Positions 1 to 8,302 of a DNA stretch of 64,000 nucleotides are shown piece after piece. Within the stretch, counting starts at the first letter, position 1; the number at the start of each line of letters is the position of its first letter. The position numbers and the translations under genes were made by a program. The notes beneath the pieces were generated by a model. That model saw nothing but the letters and a program-made list of their open reading frames with translations, made no database searches and was not told the DNA's origin. The DNA comes from Desulfobulbus sp. (lineage in GTDB: Bacteria; Desulfobacterota; Desulfobulbia; Desulfobulbales; Desulfobulbaceae): contig JAITGO010000006.1 in the NCBI GenBank assembly GCA_031280615.1, forward strand, positions 62,001-126,000, written 5' to 3'.

Positions 1-545
1 AGGTAGCTTTTGCCTGTGCCGGTGTTGCCCGTAATCAACAGGGTGGCGTCGGTGGAGGCGAATTTCCGCAGGCTGTTGAGCACCACCTTGAAGTTGTCGC
101 TCTCGGCGATGAGCCGGTCAAAGCTGTAGACAATATTCTGGGTGCGGCGTAAATAGGCCAGTTCGTTGTCCTGCTGCCGTTTGTTCAGGGCATGGCTGAC
201 CGTCCGTTTGACCCGGCCGGGCGACAGGGGCAGGTTGAGAATGTCGTAGACGATCGGCTCCACCTGCTCGTCGAGCCGCACCGCATCCTCGGACTCGCAG
301 GTGAGGATCACCGGTGTGGACGGCGTCTGCTCCTGCACATCTTCCAGGAGGCCAAATTTATTGTCATTCTCCGGATAATAATTCATGAAGATGACATCGT
401 AGGGCCGTTTGCTGACCTCGATCTGGAAAAGTGAGGGGTCGTGCTGAAAGGTGAGATTGAAATTGCCAGCCAGGGCGGTCTCGATGCTCGTCCTGCTCTC
501 CGGCGGGCATTTGTAGGCAAGAACAGATGCTTTTTTCTCGGCCAT
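1..545 (-). CDS. Receiver-like/AAA+ sigma-54-type regulator, partial (3' end off window)
   Basis: The first 181 codons are present; the gene runs off the left edge. The start ATG (543-545) has AGGAGAAGG just upstream. Residues about 5-120 look like a response-regulator receiver domain: D50 is followed by VIFM and then N55 where the phosphoacceptor Asp normally sits. A P-V-I-L-T strand follows at the usual place. A linker leads to a segment resembling the start of a sigma-54 AAA+ domain, ending in a Walker A (GNTGTGKS) at about residue 172. The family normally activates sigma-54 promoters after phosphorylation. Here the Asp-to-Asn change suggests phosphorylation-independent control. The C-terminal HTH cannot be seen, so the target is unknown. 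Confidence 0.75.
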   Translation of the reverse strand, partial: MAEKKASVLAYKCPPESRTSIETALAGNFNLTFQHDPSLFQIEVSKRPYDVIFMNYYPENDNKFGLLEDVQEQTPSTPVILTCESEDAVRLDEQVEPIVYDILNLPLSPGRVKRTVSHALNKRQQDNELAYLRRTQNIVYSFDRLIAESDNFKVVLNSLRKFASTDATLLITGNTGTGKSY

Positions 546-598
546 AAACCTTCTCCTGGAATTCGTTTCGATTTGGTGATTGCAATACCTATTTCGTA

Positions 599-626
599 AT
601 TATAAACAACGCCTTTAAAAATGCAA
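599..626 (-). promoter_or_regulatory. Sigma-70-like promoter for the AAA+ regulator gene
   Basis: Read on the minus strand, TTGCAT (626-621) and TATAAT (604-599) are separated by 16 bp, about 55 bp before the regulator's start codon. The -10 is a perfect consensus match. No transcript data are available. Confidence 0.55.
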
Positions 627-661
627 CCGGTAGCGCGATAGGATTCGTCAAATACGTAATA

Positions 662-1144
662 ATGCAGTCAACTAAGTCTTCTTTAGATAATTTAGGGCAG
701 GATTGCCTGATGATGGCACGGGCCCTTTGCCTGGCCAGGCAATCCGCCGAAATGGGCGAGGTGCCGGTGGGCGCGGTGGTGATGGACAGCGACGGAGCAG
801 TTCTGGCGGAAGCGGGCAACAACTGCATTGCCGCCGCCGATCCTTCCGGCCATGCGGAAATGCGGGCGCTCCGCCAGGCCGCGCTGGTTGCGGGCAATTA
901 CCGGCTGCCCGGCGTGACGGTCTATGTGACCCTGGAACCCTGCCCCATGTGCGCCGCCTTGCTGGTGCATGCGCGGATCGGGCGACTGGTGTTCGGGGCG
1001 ACCGACCCCAAGGGCGGCGGGGTGGTGTCCAAATACCGGATTGGCGCCGATGGCCTGCTCAACCATCAATTCTCGATCACCGCCGGGGTGTGCGCCGAGG
1101 AATGCGGCCGGCTGCTGCAGGAGTTTTTTCGGAGCCGCCGTTAA
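662..1144 (+). CDS. tadA: tRNA-specific adenosine deaminase TadA
   Basis: This 160-residue protein has the full cytidine-deaminase-fold signature. HAE (about residues 64-66) supplies a zinc ligand and the catalytic Glu, and PCPMC (about 94-98) supplies two Cys ligands. EVPVGAVV near residue 33 is the typical TadA N-terminal strand. TadA converts adenosine to inosine at position 34 of tRNA-Arg(ACG). The length is normal for the family. The ATG at 662 was preferred because a start at 710 would remove most of the first helix, but no clear Shine-Dalgarno precedes either one. A tRNA-Ser gene follows 87 bp downstream. Confidence 0.93.
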   Translation: MQSTKSSLDNLGQDCLMMARALCLARQSAEMGEVPVGAVVMDSDGAVLAEAGNNCIAAADPSGHAEMRALRQAALVAGNYRLPGVTVYVTLEPCPMCAALLVHARIGRLVFGATDPKGGGVVSKYRIGADGLLNHQFSITAGVCAEECGRLLQEFFRSRR

Positions 1145-1231
1145 TTTTCTATTGTAAAAAAGCAGGACTCAGGATAGAAAAATGTTCCCGTTGCCCGGCG
1201 CTGCCGGGGACCGGATGGTCGCTTACACTCC

Positions 1232-1317
1232 GGAGAGGTGACCGAGTGGTTTAAGGTGCACGCCTGGAACGCGTGTGTACGCAAGTACCGAGAGTTCGAA
1301 TCTCTCCTTCTCCGCCA
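1232..1317 (+). tRNA. tRNA-Ser (anticodon GGA)
   Basis: An 86-nt class II tRNA with encoded CCA. The acceptor strands GGAGAGG and CTTCTCC pair with one G-U. The anticodon stem CACGC/GCGTG (1259-1263/1271-1275) encloses the loop CTGGAAC with anticodon GGA at 1266-1268. There is a long variable arm (GTAC/GTAC) and a T arm GAGAG-TTCGAAT-CTCTC. It should read UCC and UCU. The 3' end is duplicated at 4699-4712, which suggests past use as an integration site. Confidence 0.97.
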
Positions 1318-1318
1318 T
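1305..1318 (+). repeat. Candidate attL: tRNA-Ser 3' end, copy 1
   Basis: TCCTTCTCCGCCAT covers the 3' end of the tRNA-Ser gene and recurs identically at 4699-4712. The two copies flank about 3.4 kb holding a MITE-like element, a broken gene and an IS transposase. Integrases commonly target tRNA 3' ends, but none is visible between the copies. Confidence 0.5.
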
Positions 1319-1327
1319 TTTTAGTAA

Positions 1328-1372
1328 CAAAATCGGGTCGTCGGCGTAATGCCGGCGACCCGATTTTGTTTT
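1328..1372 (+). terminator. Rho-independent terminator after tRNA-Ser
   Basis: An 18-bp stem (1328-1345 with 1351-1368, one G-U) closes a 5-nt GTAAT loop. It is followed by TTTT at 1369-1372. It lies 10 bp after the tRNA. Confidence 0.88.
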
Positions 1373-1447
1373 CAGCATGTTTTCAGAAAGCAGGGAAAAT
1401 CGATTTATCGGAGATCGGAGCTTTGGCTCAATTTTCCACTCCCTTAC

Positions 1448-1563
1448 CAGCCCGTTGAAAAAAGATTTTCGTCTGCTTTCACTGCACTGCCAGAAAATTG
1501 CTCTCGAAGATGCTCTATCTGTAGTGGCTCAGTTGCGATGATTTCGTGTTTTTCAACGGGCTG
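1448..1563. mobile_element. MITE-like element, 116 bp
   Basis: CAGCCCGTTGAAAAA (1448-1462) and its exact reverse complement TTTTTCAACGGGCTG (1549-1563) bound a 116-bp segment with no coding potential. Ends of this CAGCC...GTTGAAAAA type are familiar from bacterial insertion sequences, so this is probably a non-autonomous derivative. I cannot define a clean target-site duplication. It occupies most of the non-coding stretch 1373-1671, and I see nothing else there. Confidence 0.6.
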
Positions 1564-1671
1564 TTAACCATCTTTCCCAATAACCGGTACAGCTTCTGCG
1601 ATGCCGGCGCTGGAGCATGATCTGAATCGGTGCAAAGGCTCAATTGGGAAGCGTCGCACGATGGGGAAGAA

Positions 1672-3104
1672 TCAAGGCTCATCTATCTGCAAGACGTGGA
1701 CAACAGGATTTCTGCTGTATTGGCCGACAAGATCACCGCTTTTTTGGGATACGTAAATTTTTCTGGACGCATTATCATAAGCGACCCCCAAAATGTGTCC
1801 GCTCCCGTTGCTGTTGCTAAATGGCAGATCAAAATTCCAGACGGAATATGGAGCTATCTCCCAAGGTTGTTTTGTTCCATTTTTTACACTGAGCAAATCG
1901 GAGGCACTATATGCCCACACTTGATATTTATACGGGTACGCGTGCGGTCCTTTTGATGCGTCAGTTGGGTCGTAACAATATGTAGCCCCGTCCCCCGACG
2001 GAAGCCCGGCTAGAGATTGATCCGACGTCCCATTTCCATAACAATATTCTCCACTCCCATGTCTACCGAAAAACAGGACTGAAGCATATCCTTCTGGGAA
2101 GACAATTCCAGTCACCGTCGACGTTAAATTGAAAAGGGTGTTCTGTGTGTCCGTTTGAGCTAACGGGTGATTTACTGGGTAGTATACGAGCTGTGTCGCT
2201 GGAACAGGGTCTGTAACGCCCAGCTGCGATGGATCAAACACCGATGCAGCCGGTCCCGAAGAGGATGTCGATATAACTGATAGGCCGGATTGTCCGGTCA
2301 AAGCTGGTCCACCAAATGCTGCCTGTTGTGATGCCGGTATTTCGCACATATAACCGCCAGCAAGCCTAGCCGCGACATTTGATAATTTGAACATTCCGGA
2401 AAAATCACCATTCGTTGACAGGTTCAACCCCGACGTATAGTGCGACAGGTATTGGCTCCCGCCGTCATAATATGTATAAACAGATCCGATGAGTTTGTCC
2501 CCCCATACCAAAAATCCACCGTTATAGACGCTTCCACCATTAGTCGCTCCAAGTTAACGTTTTTTCTATTCCCCTCAGTAATATCAACAAAACTCTGAAG
2601 AACTGAAGCCGTGTTCAAATCGTCTATATTTGAGCTGTTGACGATAGATGGGATTGTAATTTCTGCCGTTAATCCTGCCACTATGTGACCACCCATGAAC
2701 AACGAACCGGAACCGCCATTACCGTCTTTGTTGAATCCTATTGGGCCACCACCATAACTAAATACGCAAGTATTCCAGTTTGAGCAACCAATCGTTCCGT
2801 TGGGAACCCTGAACGCTCCTAAATATCGTATATTTTGCGATGTAATCAAATTGTCCGAGGTGGTGTTCCATGCTGTGAACATGCCCGAGACCTTCGTCAC
2901 TCCACCGGCATCCGCCCAATTCATCGTATGATCGGTGGTGTTGATCCAAACATCGCCGATGGCAGGATTCTCTGGATCGCTGGAAACCTGTGCAATACCG
3001 GTTCCGCTCCCACTTGCAGTGGCCTCGGATGGAGCGACAAACGCTTGGCAAGACAGGCCTAAGGTCAATGCAGCCGGTAACAACAGAGCGTGCCTCAATT
3101 TCAT
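1672..3104 (-). pseudogene. Frameshifted secreted protein of unknown function
   Basis: Two overlapping reading frames together make one protein of about 475 residues. The 5' part begins at ATG 3104 with AAGGAGG just upstream and has a Sec-type signal peptide (MKLRHALLLPAALTLGLS, cleavage probably after an A-T-A). It runs in frame to about 2553. The 3' part continues in another frame that is closed by TAA at 2556-2554 and runs to the stop at 1672. Just after that TAA the second frame reads LGATNGGSVYNGGF, a natural continuation, so one base seems to be missing near 2550-2556. The body is rich in Gly, Ser, Asn and aromatics, as in extracellular beta-rich proteins. I do not recognise the family. 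Sequencing error is an alternative. Confidence 0.6.
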
Positions 3105-3460
3105 GCTTTCCTCCTTGTGTTGATGAGATGACAAAGAACGCACCAATGTTGTACGGTTGAAACAAACAATACATTTTTGTCAAGCCAATTCGGTGCCCAA
3201 AGTCTTAAAAATTGCTTATCTGAAACTACATCACTGCTGAAGTAGTGAAATCTTCATTACCCTGGCCCGTATTTCCTGGTTTTGTCCTGATGGGGAATCT
3301 TGAAATATAGCTCAGTACTTCCCGTCAGCATTCACCGGGAAATTTTTTCGCAAAGATCATGCTGTTCTGGGTTGTAATCCACTCGGTTTTACCCCTTGAC
3401 GGTGCCTCATTTCACGTTCGATGGCGTTTTTTCGCCATTGTGCCGATCTCCGGGCGCATT
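3105..3460. other. Non-coding interval, no gene seen
   Basis: This AT-richer stretch separates the broken secreted-protein gene from the transposase gene. On the minus strand a TTGACA lies at 3183-3178, about 75 bp before the broken gene, but without a convincing -10 at the right distance. I see no RNA gene or repeat. Confidence 0.4.
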
Positions 3461-4477
3461 TCACCTGTGGGCAGCCAGGAGCATTCCCATTCGGTCAATG
3501 TTGTACGCCAAGTTGCGTAAACCGATCTTGGCTCGAGCTCGGGCTATGCCGATCGTGCGCACCAGCAAATTCCCCGCCCGCTGGGCCTGCACACCAAAGA
3601 TGTGCTCGACCCGCGAACGGATCTTGGACCTGGTCCTGTTGCCTTCCTGTTCTCTGGCCGTCAGAGGATGGTTGCGGTTCCCCTTGCGTTGGATGTGTTC
3701 ACGAAAACCGTCCTTAGCCAGACGCTCCAACCGTTCCGCCGAGCGATAGGCCGAATCCGCCCACACCGCCTTGCTGGTGTTGTCGGAGAAAAGCTGCTCA
3801 AACACCTTGCTGTCGTGCCGTGCCGCATCGGTTACCGCATAGCTTCGGATCAGCTTGTGCTTCACATCCACCGAGATGTGGTTTTTGTAGCCATAAAAAT
3901 GTTTGCCGTTCTTCTTGGTCCAATGCGCATCCACGTCTTTTTGACGCCGCTTGTTCTCCGACCAGTCCGTAGGGATGTCGCCCGCTTTGATCCGGGCATT
4001 TTCCTCCCGGCTGTTCCGCTGTTTGGGCACATTGACGATACTGGCATCCACGATCTGCCCCTTCATTGCCATGAAACCATGGTCGTGAAGGTACGCATCG
4101 AAGGTCGCAAAGAGATGCTCCACTATGCCGGCTTTGATCAGGTCTTCCCGGAAACGCCAGATGGTGGTGGCATCCGGAACCTTCTGGCTGAGGTGCAGAT
4201 CAAGAAAGCGACCGAAAGAATGCCGATCGAGAATCTGAAACTCGGTCGCGTCATCCGACAGATTGTACAGCGACTGCAGGATGAGAATCTTGAACAGCAG
4301 GATGACATCATACCCCTTCGGACCCACGGTGGACTGCCGGCCTTTGTCACGGGCCTTTTCGAGTGCCGGGCGAAACATATCCCAGTTGACCGTCTCGTTG
4401 ATCTTGGTCAGCGGGTCACCGTTCTTGTCGATTTTGTGCAAGCGGTCTTGCAGATCGAAAAAGCCGGGTTGAATCAT
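3461..4477 (-). CDS. IS5-family transposase
   Basis: A 338-residue DDE transposase that looks intact. The N-terminal part resembles the IS5 DUF772-type DNA-binding region (FKILILQSLYNLSDD). The catalytic triad is visible as D in QIVDASIV, D in VWADSAYRS and E in RSRVEHIFG. YGYKNHISVD is typical of IS5 transposases. The start is ATG at 4475-4477. I could not identify terminal inverted repeats with confidence, so the element's borders are left open. It sits inside the segment bracketed by tRNA-Ser 3'-end copies and probably arrived independently of that insert. Confidence 0.9.
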   Translation of the reverse strand: MIQPGFFDLQDRLHKIDKNGDPLTKINETVNWDMFRPALEKARDKGRQSTVGPKGYDVILLFKILILQSLYNLSDDATEFQILDRHSFGRFLDLHLSQKVPDATTIWRFREDLIKAGIVEHLFATFDAYLHDHGFMAMKGQIVDASIVNVPKQRNSREENARIKAGDIPTDWSENKRRQKDVDAHWTKKNGKHFYGYKNHISVDVKHKLIRSYAVTDAARHDSKVFEQLFSDNTSKAVWADSAYRSAERLERLAKDGFREHIQRKGNRNHPLTAREQEGNRTRSKIRSRVEHIFGVQAQRAGNLLVRTIGIARARAKIGLRNLAYNIDRMGMLLAAHR

Positions 4478-4698
4478 GGCGGGTCCCCATCGGGTCAGAG
4501 GGTGGCGAGGTTTTTCAAAACGATGAAAACAATAACATATTATCGATAAGTCAACAAGTTGACAGATAAATTCACTGCGGATTACTGCAATTAATTTTCA
4601 AGATTCCCGATGGTCATTCCATTGATCCAGCACCCGATCAACCGGTTCGCAGGAGAGCAAGGCGGGGCGGCTCCTTGTCGAGAAGAATGCGATAGACA
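4478..4698. other. Non-coding flank of the IS element
   Basis: No gene is visible. A perfect 14-bp palindrome GTCAACAAGTTGAC lies at 4549-4562, upstream of the transposase gene; its role is unknown and it may be chance or an operator. One end of the insertion sequence is probably within the first 60 bp. Confidence 0.35.
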
Positions 4699-4712
4699 TC
4701 CTTCTCCGCCAT
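4699..4712 (+). repeat. Candidate attR: tRNA-Ser 3' end, copy 2
   Basis: TCCTTCTCCGCCAT matches 1305-1318 exactly, but no tRNA body precedes it. It would be the distal boundary of an inserted segment 1319-4698. The identity stops abruptly upstream, as expected of an attachment-site copy. Confidence 0.5.
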
Positions 4713-4718
4713 ACATAA

Positions 4719-4760
4719 AAAAAACGCCTTGCAATCTTTCGCGATTGCAAGGCGTTTTTT
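4719..4760 (-). terminator. Bidirectional terminator after malic enzyme
   Basis: A perfect 18-bp inverted repeat (4719-4736 with 4743-4760) with a 6-nt loop has A-rich and T-rich ends on both strands. It lies about 60 bp beyond the malic enzyme stop codon. Confidence 0.88.
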
Positions 4761-4822
4761 GTTGTGGGTCCGGCTGTCGTCCCGCCGGGCTGTGCGGGAT
4801 TGGCGCAGTCTTTGCCGAAGTT

Positions 4823-6442
4823 TCAACGATACGCCGGTTTGTAGGCCAAGGCACGGATATGCGCCTCGATATCGTTCGGCCGGGCCACGCGGGCCAGCCC
4901 GTGATCATAGGCATATTCGGCAATTTTCGCTGCCGTTTTCAAAGAAGCGTCCAGAATCTGGGACTGCGGCGGGTAAATCAGCCCCATGGCCAGCGATTCC
5001 GGGGTCACCTGTTCGGCAACGGCCCTGGCAGCCACAATGAACATCGCCTGAGTCACCCGCGTGGCCTCGGTGGCGAGCACCGCCATGCCTATAGCCGGAA
5101 AAATATAGATATTGTTTCCCTGGCCCGGCACGAATTTTTGACCATTGAAACTCACGGGAGCAAAGGGACTTCCGCTGGCAAAGATCGCCTTGCCGTTCGA
5201 CCAACGGTACGCCTCTTCCGCCGTGCATTCCGAGCGCGACGTCGGGTTGGTGTAGGGAAAAATGATCGGCCGCCGATTGATGCGGGACATGGCCTCGATA
5301 ATCTGCTGGCTGAACAGCTTGGGAACGGTGCTGACCCCAATGATTGCCGTTGGCCTGATCGATTCGACAGCCTTCACGAAAGATTTTGTCGGCGGATGGA
5401 CATGGGTGAAAGGTCGCTGGAAATCGGCAATATCGGTGCGGGATGTCTGGAGGAGCCCGTTCACATCGAACAGCCAGCAGCGGGCGCGCGCTTGTTCGAT
5501 AGCAAGCCCTTCCAGCACCATGGCCTCGCTGATCAACTCCGCAATCCCGGTCCCCGCCGACCCCGCGCCCATGAACAGAAATCGTTGTTCGGTCAGTTTT
5601 TGGCCGGAAATCCTCAGCGCTCCGTAAATACCGGCCAGCGCGACTGCCGCCGTCCCTTGGATATCGTCGTTGTAGGTGCAGATTTTGTTCTTGTACCGCT
5701 CCAGGATCGGCACCGCGTTGATGTTGGCCAGGTCTTCCCATTGCAAGCAGCAGTTCGGATACAAGTCCTGCACCGCCTGGACGAATTCATCGATAAAAGC
5801 ATCGTATTCCGCACCGCGCACGCGATGCTGCCTGAGGCCCAGATACAGCGGGTCGTCCAGATACAGTTGGTTGTTGGTGCCCACGTCCAGGGTCACCGAC
5901 AGGGTCAATTCGGGCGGCACGCCGGCAACGGCCGTATAGAGCGCTAATTTACCGACAGGAATGCCCATTCCGTTCACGCCCAGATCGCCAAGGCCGAGGA
6001 TTCGTTCACCGTCGGTGGCAACGATAAAACGCACGTCCTTGTAAGGCCAGTTGGCCAACAACCGCTTGAGCCGGCCCTTGGCAGTAATCGGCAGGTACAC
6101 ACCTCGGGCGGCACGGAAGAAATGATCGAATCTCTGGCAGGCCTCGCCCACGGTCGGGGTGTACACAAGCGGGATGAACGTTACTGGATCGGACATGATC
6201 ACCGCAAAAAAGAGGGTCTGGTTTCTTGCCTGGAGATCCGAGAGCAAAAGATATTTCTGCAGGTCATTGTCGAGGGTATTCAATTGTACGTGGATGCGAG
6301 CTACCTGGATTGCGAGAGTGTCCACCGCAACCGGAAGCAACCCTTCCAATCCCTTGTCGCGACGTTCCTGATTTGTGAAAGCGGATCCCCGATTCAGATT
6401 GGGATTGTGCAGCAGCGCTATACCTGTGTGTTGAAAAGTCAT
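4823..6442 (-). CDS. maeA: Malic enzyme, large NAD-type
   Basis: This 539-residue protein oxidatively decarboxylates malate to pyruvate. The malic-enzyme signature VYTPTVGEAC is present, as are the Tyr/Lys-region motifs and a Rossmann fingerprint MGAGSAGTG in the second half. The length matches the E. coli MaeA class rather than the shorter two-domain bacterial type. I chose ATG 6442, preceded by AAGGA, over an upstream in-frame ATG at 6508, because the family N-terminus begins near TGIALLHNP. Cofactor choice (NAD or NADP) cannot be settled by eye. It is transcribed alone, with a strong terminator downstream. Confidence 0.93.
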   Translation of the reverse strand: MTFQHTGIALLHNPNLNRGSAFTNQERRDKGLEGLLPVAVDTLAIQVARIHVQLNTLDNDLQKYLLLSDLQARNQTLFFAVIMSDPVTFIPLVYTPTVGEACQRFDHFFRAARGVYLPITAKGRLKRLLANWPYKDVRFIVATDGERILGLGDLGVNGMGIPVGKLALYTAVAGVPPELTLSVTLDVGTNNQLYLDDPLYLGLRQHRVRGAEYDAFIDEFVQAVQDLYPNCCLQWEDLANINAVPILERYKNKICTYNDDIQGTAAVALAGIYGALRISGQKLTEQRFLFMGAGSAGTGIAELISEAMVLEGLAIEQARARCWLFDVNGLLQTSRTDIADFQRPFTHVHPPTKSFVKAVESIRPTAIIGVSTVPKLFSQQIIEAMSRINRRPIIFPYTNPTSRSECTAEEAYRWSNGKAIFASGSPFAPVSFNGQKFVPGQGNNIYIFPAIGMAVLATEATRVTQAMFIVAARAVAEQVTPESLAMGLIYPPQSQILDASLKTAAKIAEYAYDHGLARVARPNDIEAHIRALAYKPAYR

Positions 6443-6507
6443 GGCGTATCCTTGTGTTATTGATGTTGACGAAGGAGGGGAATCAAGAAGTGGGCGTTGT
6501 CGAGGCA

Positions 6508-6843
6508 TCAGCGCGGCCGCCAGGAACAGGCCGCCTTTTTGTGCTGCAAGGATTGTGAAGTTCGTTTGTCCTCGCGGAAATCGCTTTCATCGCGATTGTC
6601 CAAGGCGTCATCCAACAGTTTTTTGAACGCCTCGTGCAATTGTTGAGTTTTACTGCTTGTTTCCGCATGCACAAACAAAACCAATAAATCCCGGCTCCAT
6701 GGAAAAGAAGCTATTTTGGCCGCTTCACTGCTCATCGCCTTCCAGGCCACCGATTCTTTGGCAGCCCCTGTATATTGAGGTGCAACCAGCAAACCACCGG
6801 TGGCCAGCAAAAGAATCAATGTGGACAAAAATAATTTTTTCAT
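6508..6843 (-). CDS. Small secreted protein, unknown function
   Basis: A 111-residue protein beginning with a clear signal peptide (MKKLFLSTLILLLATGG). The mature part is about 85 residues, charged, probably helical, and has no recognisable domain. There is no obvious Shine-Dalgarno before ATG 6843, so the reading is provisional. It lies 65 bp upstream of the malic enzyme start in the same direction and could be co-transcribed. I do not recognise the family. Confidence 0.5.
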   Translation of the reverse strand: MKKLFLSTLILLLATGGLLVAPQYTGAAKESVAWKAMSSEAAKIASFPWSRDLLVLFVHAETSSKTQQLHEAFKKLLDDALDNRDESDFREDKRTSQSLQHKKAACSWRPR

Positions 6844-7317
6844 AGCAAATTCAATGGGTGGAAAGAAAATTGAAACAACCGGTTATGGGCAGCAGGGCGC
6901 GTGCCAATAATCGGTCTTAATTGCCAACAGGGTAAATTTCCGTTATTTGAAAAATATTCCTCACGACACGGATACCCAGCGGTCGGAAAAAAATGCCCAA
7001 CCTTACCGGCACGACTGTTTCCTTTGTAACCATGTGGTTGCCCTTGGACGGGCCGAAAGGGCTTGGCTGGGAAATCGAACAGGAAATTGATTGTGGGGAG
7101 GCTTGGCCTGCGTATCGTTGCTGTGGGCAGCCGTATCGGTTGACAAGTGGGATATTGGCCGGGTTAATGGCACAAGCGGCCAGAAAACGGGTTGGAGCCC
7201 GCCGAGAAACAAAAAAACTCCATGGCATTGCATGGCCATCGATTGATATCGATTGCACGCGATTGGCTCGATGAACGTTGACCGTTCGTTGCAACATATT
7301 GCCCCGAGGTTTGTATT
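6844..7317. other. Non-coding interval, nothing recognised
   Basis: It separates divergently transcribed genes and should contain their promoters. Short open frames exist on both strands, but none has a ribosome-binding site or recognisable domain. I see no hairpin or repeat. Confidence 0.35.
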
Positions 7318-7740
7318 ATGAACATCGACATAACGTTTGATTGCTCTGTTGTTGATTTTGACCTTGTCCGCCAGATCCTCAAAAGAGTTGGCATGGGAAA
7401 TTACACCGATGATATCCATCGCCGCGCTTTCCAAGGCAGTTATGCCACCGTGTTTGCCTGGGACAAGGGAACGCTTATCGGTTTTGGCCGTGCCATTTCG
7501 GATGGGGTGTATCAAGCCGCGTTTTACGATATTGCGGTGGCGCCCGAATACCAAAGAAAGGGTGTCGGCACCGTCGTTATCAATAATCTTCTCGACCGGT
7601 TGCCTCACTTCAACGTGATCTTGTATGCCTCACCGGGAAAGGAAAATTTCTACCGCTTCTTGCAATTTCGACACATGAAGACCGGCATGGCCTTGTTCAA
7701 CAATGCTGCCATGATGCAGGAAAAAGGGTTTACCGAATAG
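7318..7740 (+). CDS. GNAT-family N-acetyltransferase
   Basis: A 140-residue acetyl-CoA-dependent acetyltransferase. Motif A is visible as DIAVAPEYQRKGVGTVVI, with the Q/R-x-x-G-x-G pyrophosphate loop QRKGVG. The following LYASPGKENFYRFLQF resembles the C-terminal motif B region of small-molecule acetyltransferases. Length is normal. GAGG lies 9 bp before ATG 7318. The substrate cannot be inferred. It stands alone between non-coding stretches. Confidence 0.85.
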   Translation: MNIDITFDCSVVDFDLVRQILKRVGMGNYTDDIHRRAFQGSYATVFAWDKGTLIGFGRAISDGVYQAAFYDIAVAPEYQRKGVGTVVINNLLDRLPHFNVILYASPGKENFYRFLQFRHMKTGMALFNNAAMMQEKGFTE

Positions 7741-8302
7741 CATCGTTCCACCCCCACACGACACAGCAAATTGCCCGTGCCAAAAGGACCTTGCCAGACG
7801 GCCTGCCTAGTTCCGCCACCGGTCGTCGTTTGTTTTGGGAACCGTCAAAGGGCACGGCGCTCCGAGGCGGCAAAGCGCTCTTTGTCGACACGACTCTCTG
7901 TTTTAAAAGGACGAATCCTCCCATTTTGGCTCTCTTCCGGGCCAGAACATGCGTTGCACCCCACCGGGGAGAACAAACCGAGTTGGGGCTCCTTTCTCTT
8001 TAAAATTAATTATCCCTAAAAATATATTGACTCCCTGATTTTGACCGTATAGGTTTGGAACGTTTCCTGTTTGACCTATCTGGCTGGAATCCTGTTGCTC
8101 CAAGTACAGTTGCCGAAAGCAGGTCCGGATAATCGGCTCCTTGGCAGATGGCGGACAGAGCTTGACTGGGCCAGCTCCAGTGACAGGGACATCAGAAAAA
8201 AAGGCGCAGAACAGCGCGCGTCGGGCGAGGCGCCTTGTAAAAAAAGAAGTTCGGGCGCACCGGATGTTCCTGGCAAGCGCCGCATTTTCAGGGAGGGGAA
8301 GG
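7741..8302. other. Non-coding interval upstream of the AraC regulator
   Basis: I see no supported gene. A TTGACT at 8027-8032 and TATAGG at 8048-8053 (15-bp spacer) form a weak promoter candidate for the regulator. The stretch 7980-8030 is AT-rich. A small CCCC-ACC-GGGG hairpin lies around 7960. Two short open frames on the minus strand (7730-7924 and 7903-8103) have no recognisable product. Confidence 0.35.

Noticed and set aside
3301..4560. Terminal inverted repeats of the IS5-type element
   Set aside because: Only loose similarity between the two flanks (GTTTT and CCTC blocks). This is not good enough to set borders or a target duplication.
6993..7608. Short open frames on both strands around the GNAT gene
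   Set aside because: No start signals or domains. The minus-strand frame overlaps the well-supported GNAT gene.
7730..8103. Two minus-strand open frames and hairpins before the AraC gene, considered as a riboswitch or small RNA
   Set aside because: No known riboswitch pattern could be matched and no promoter-terminator pair brackets the region.
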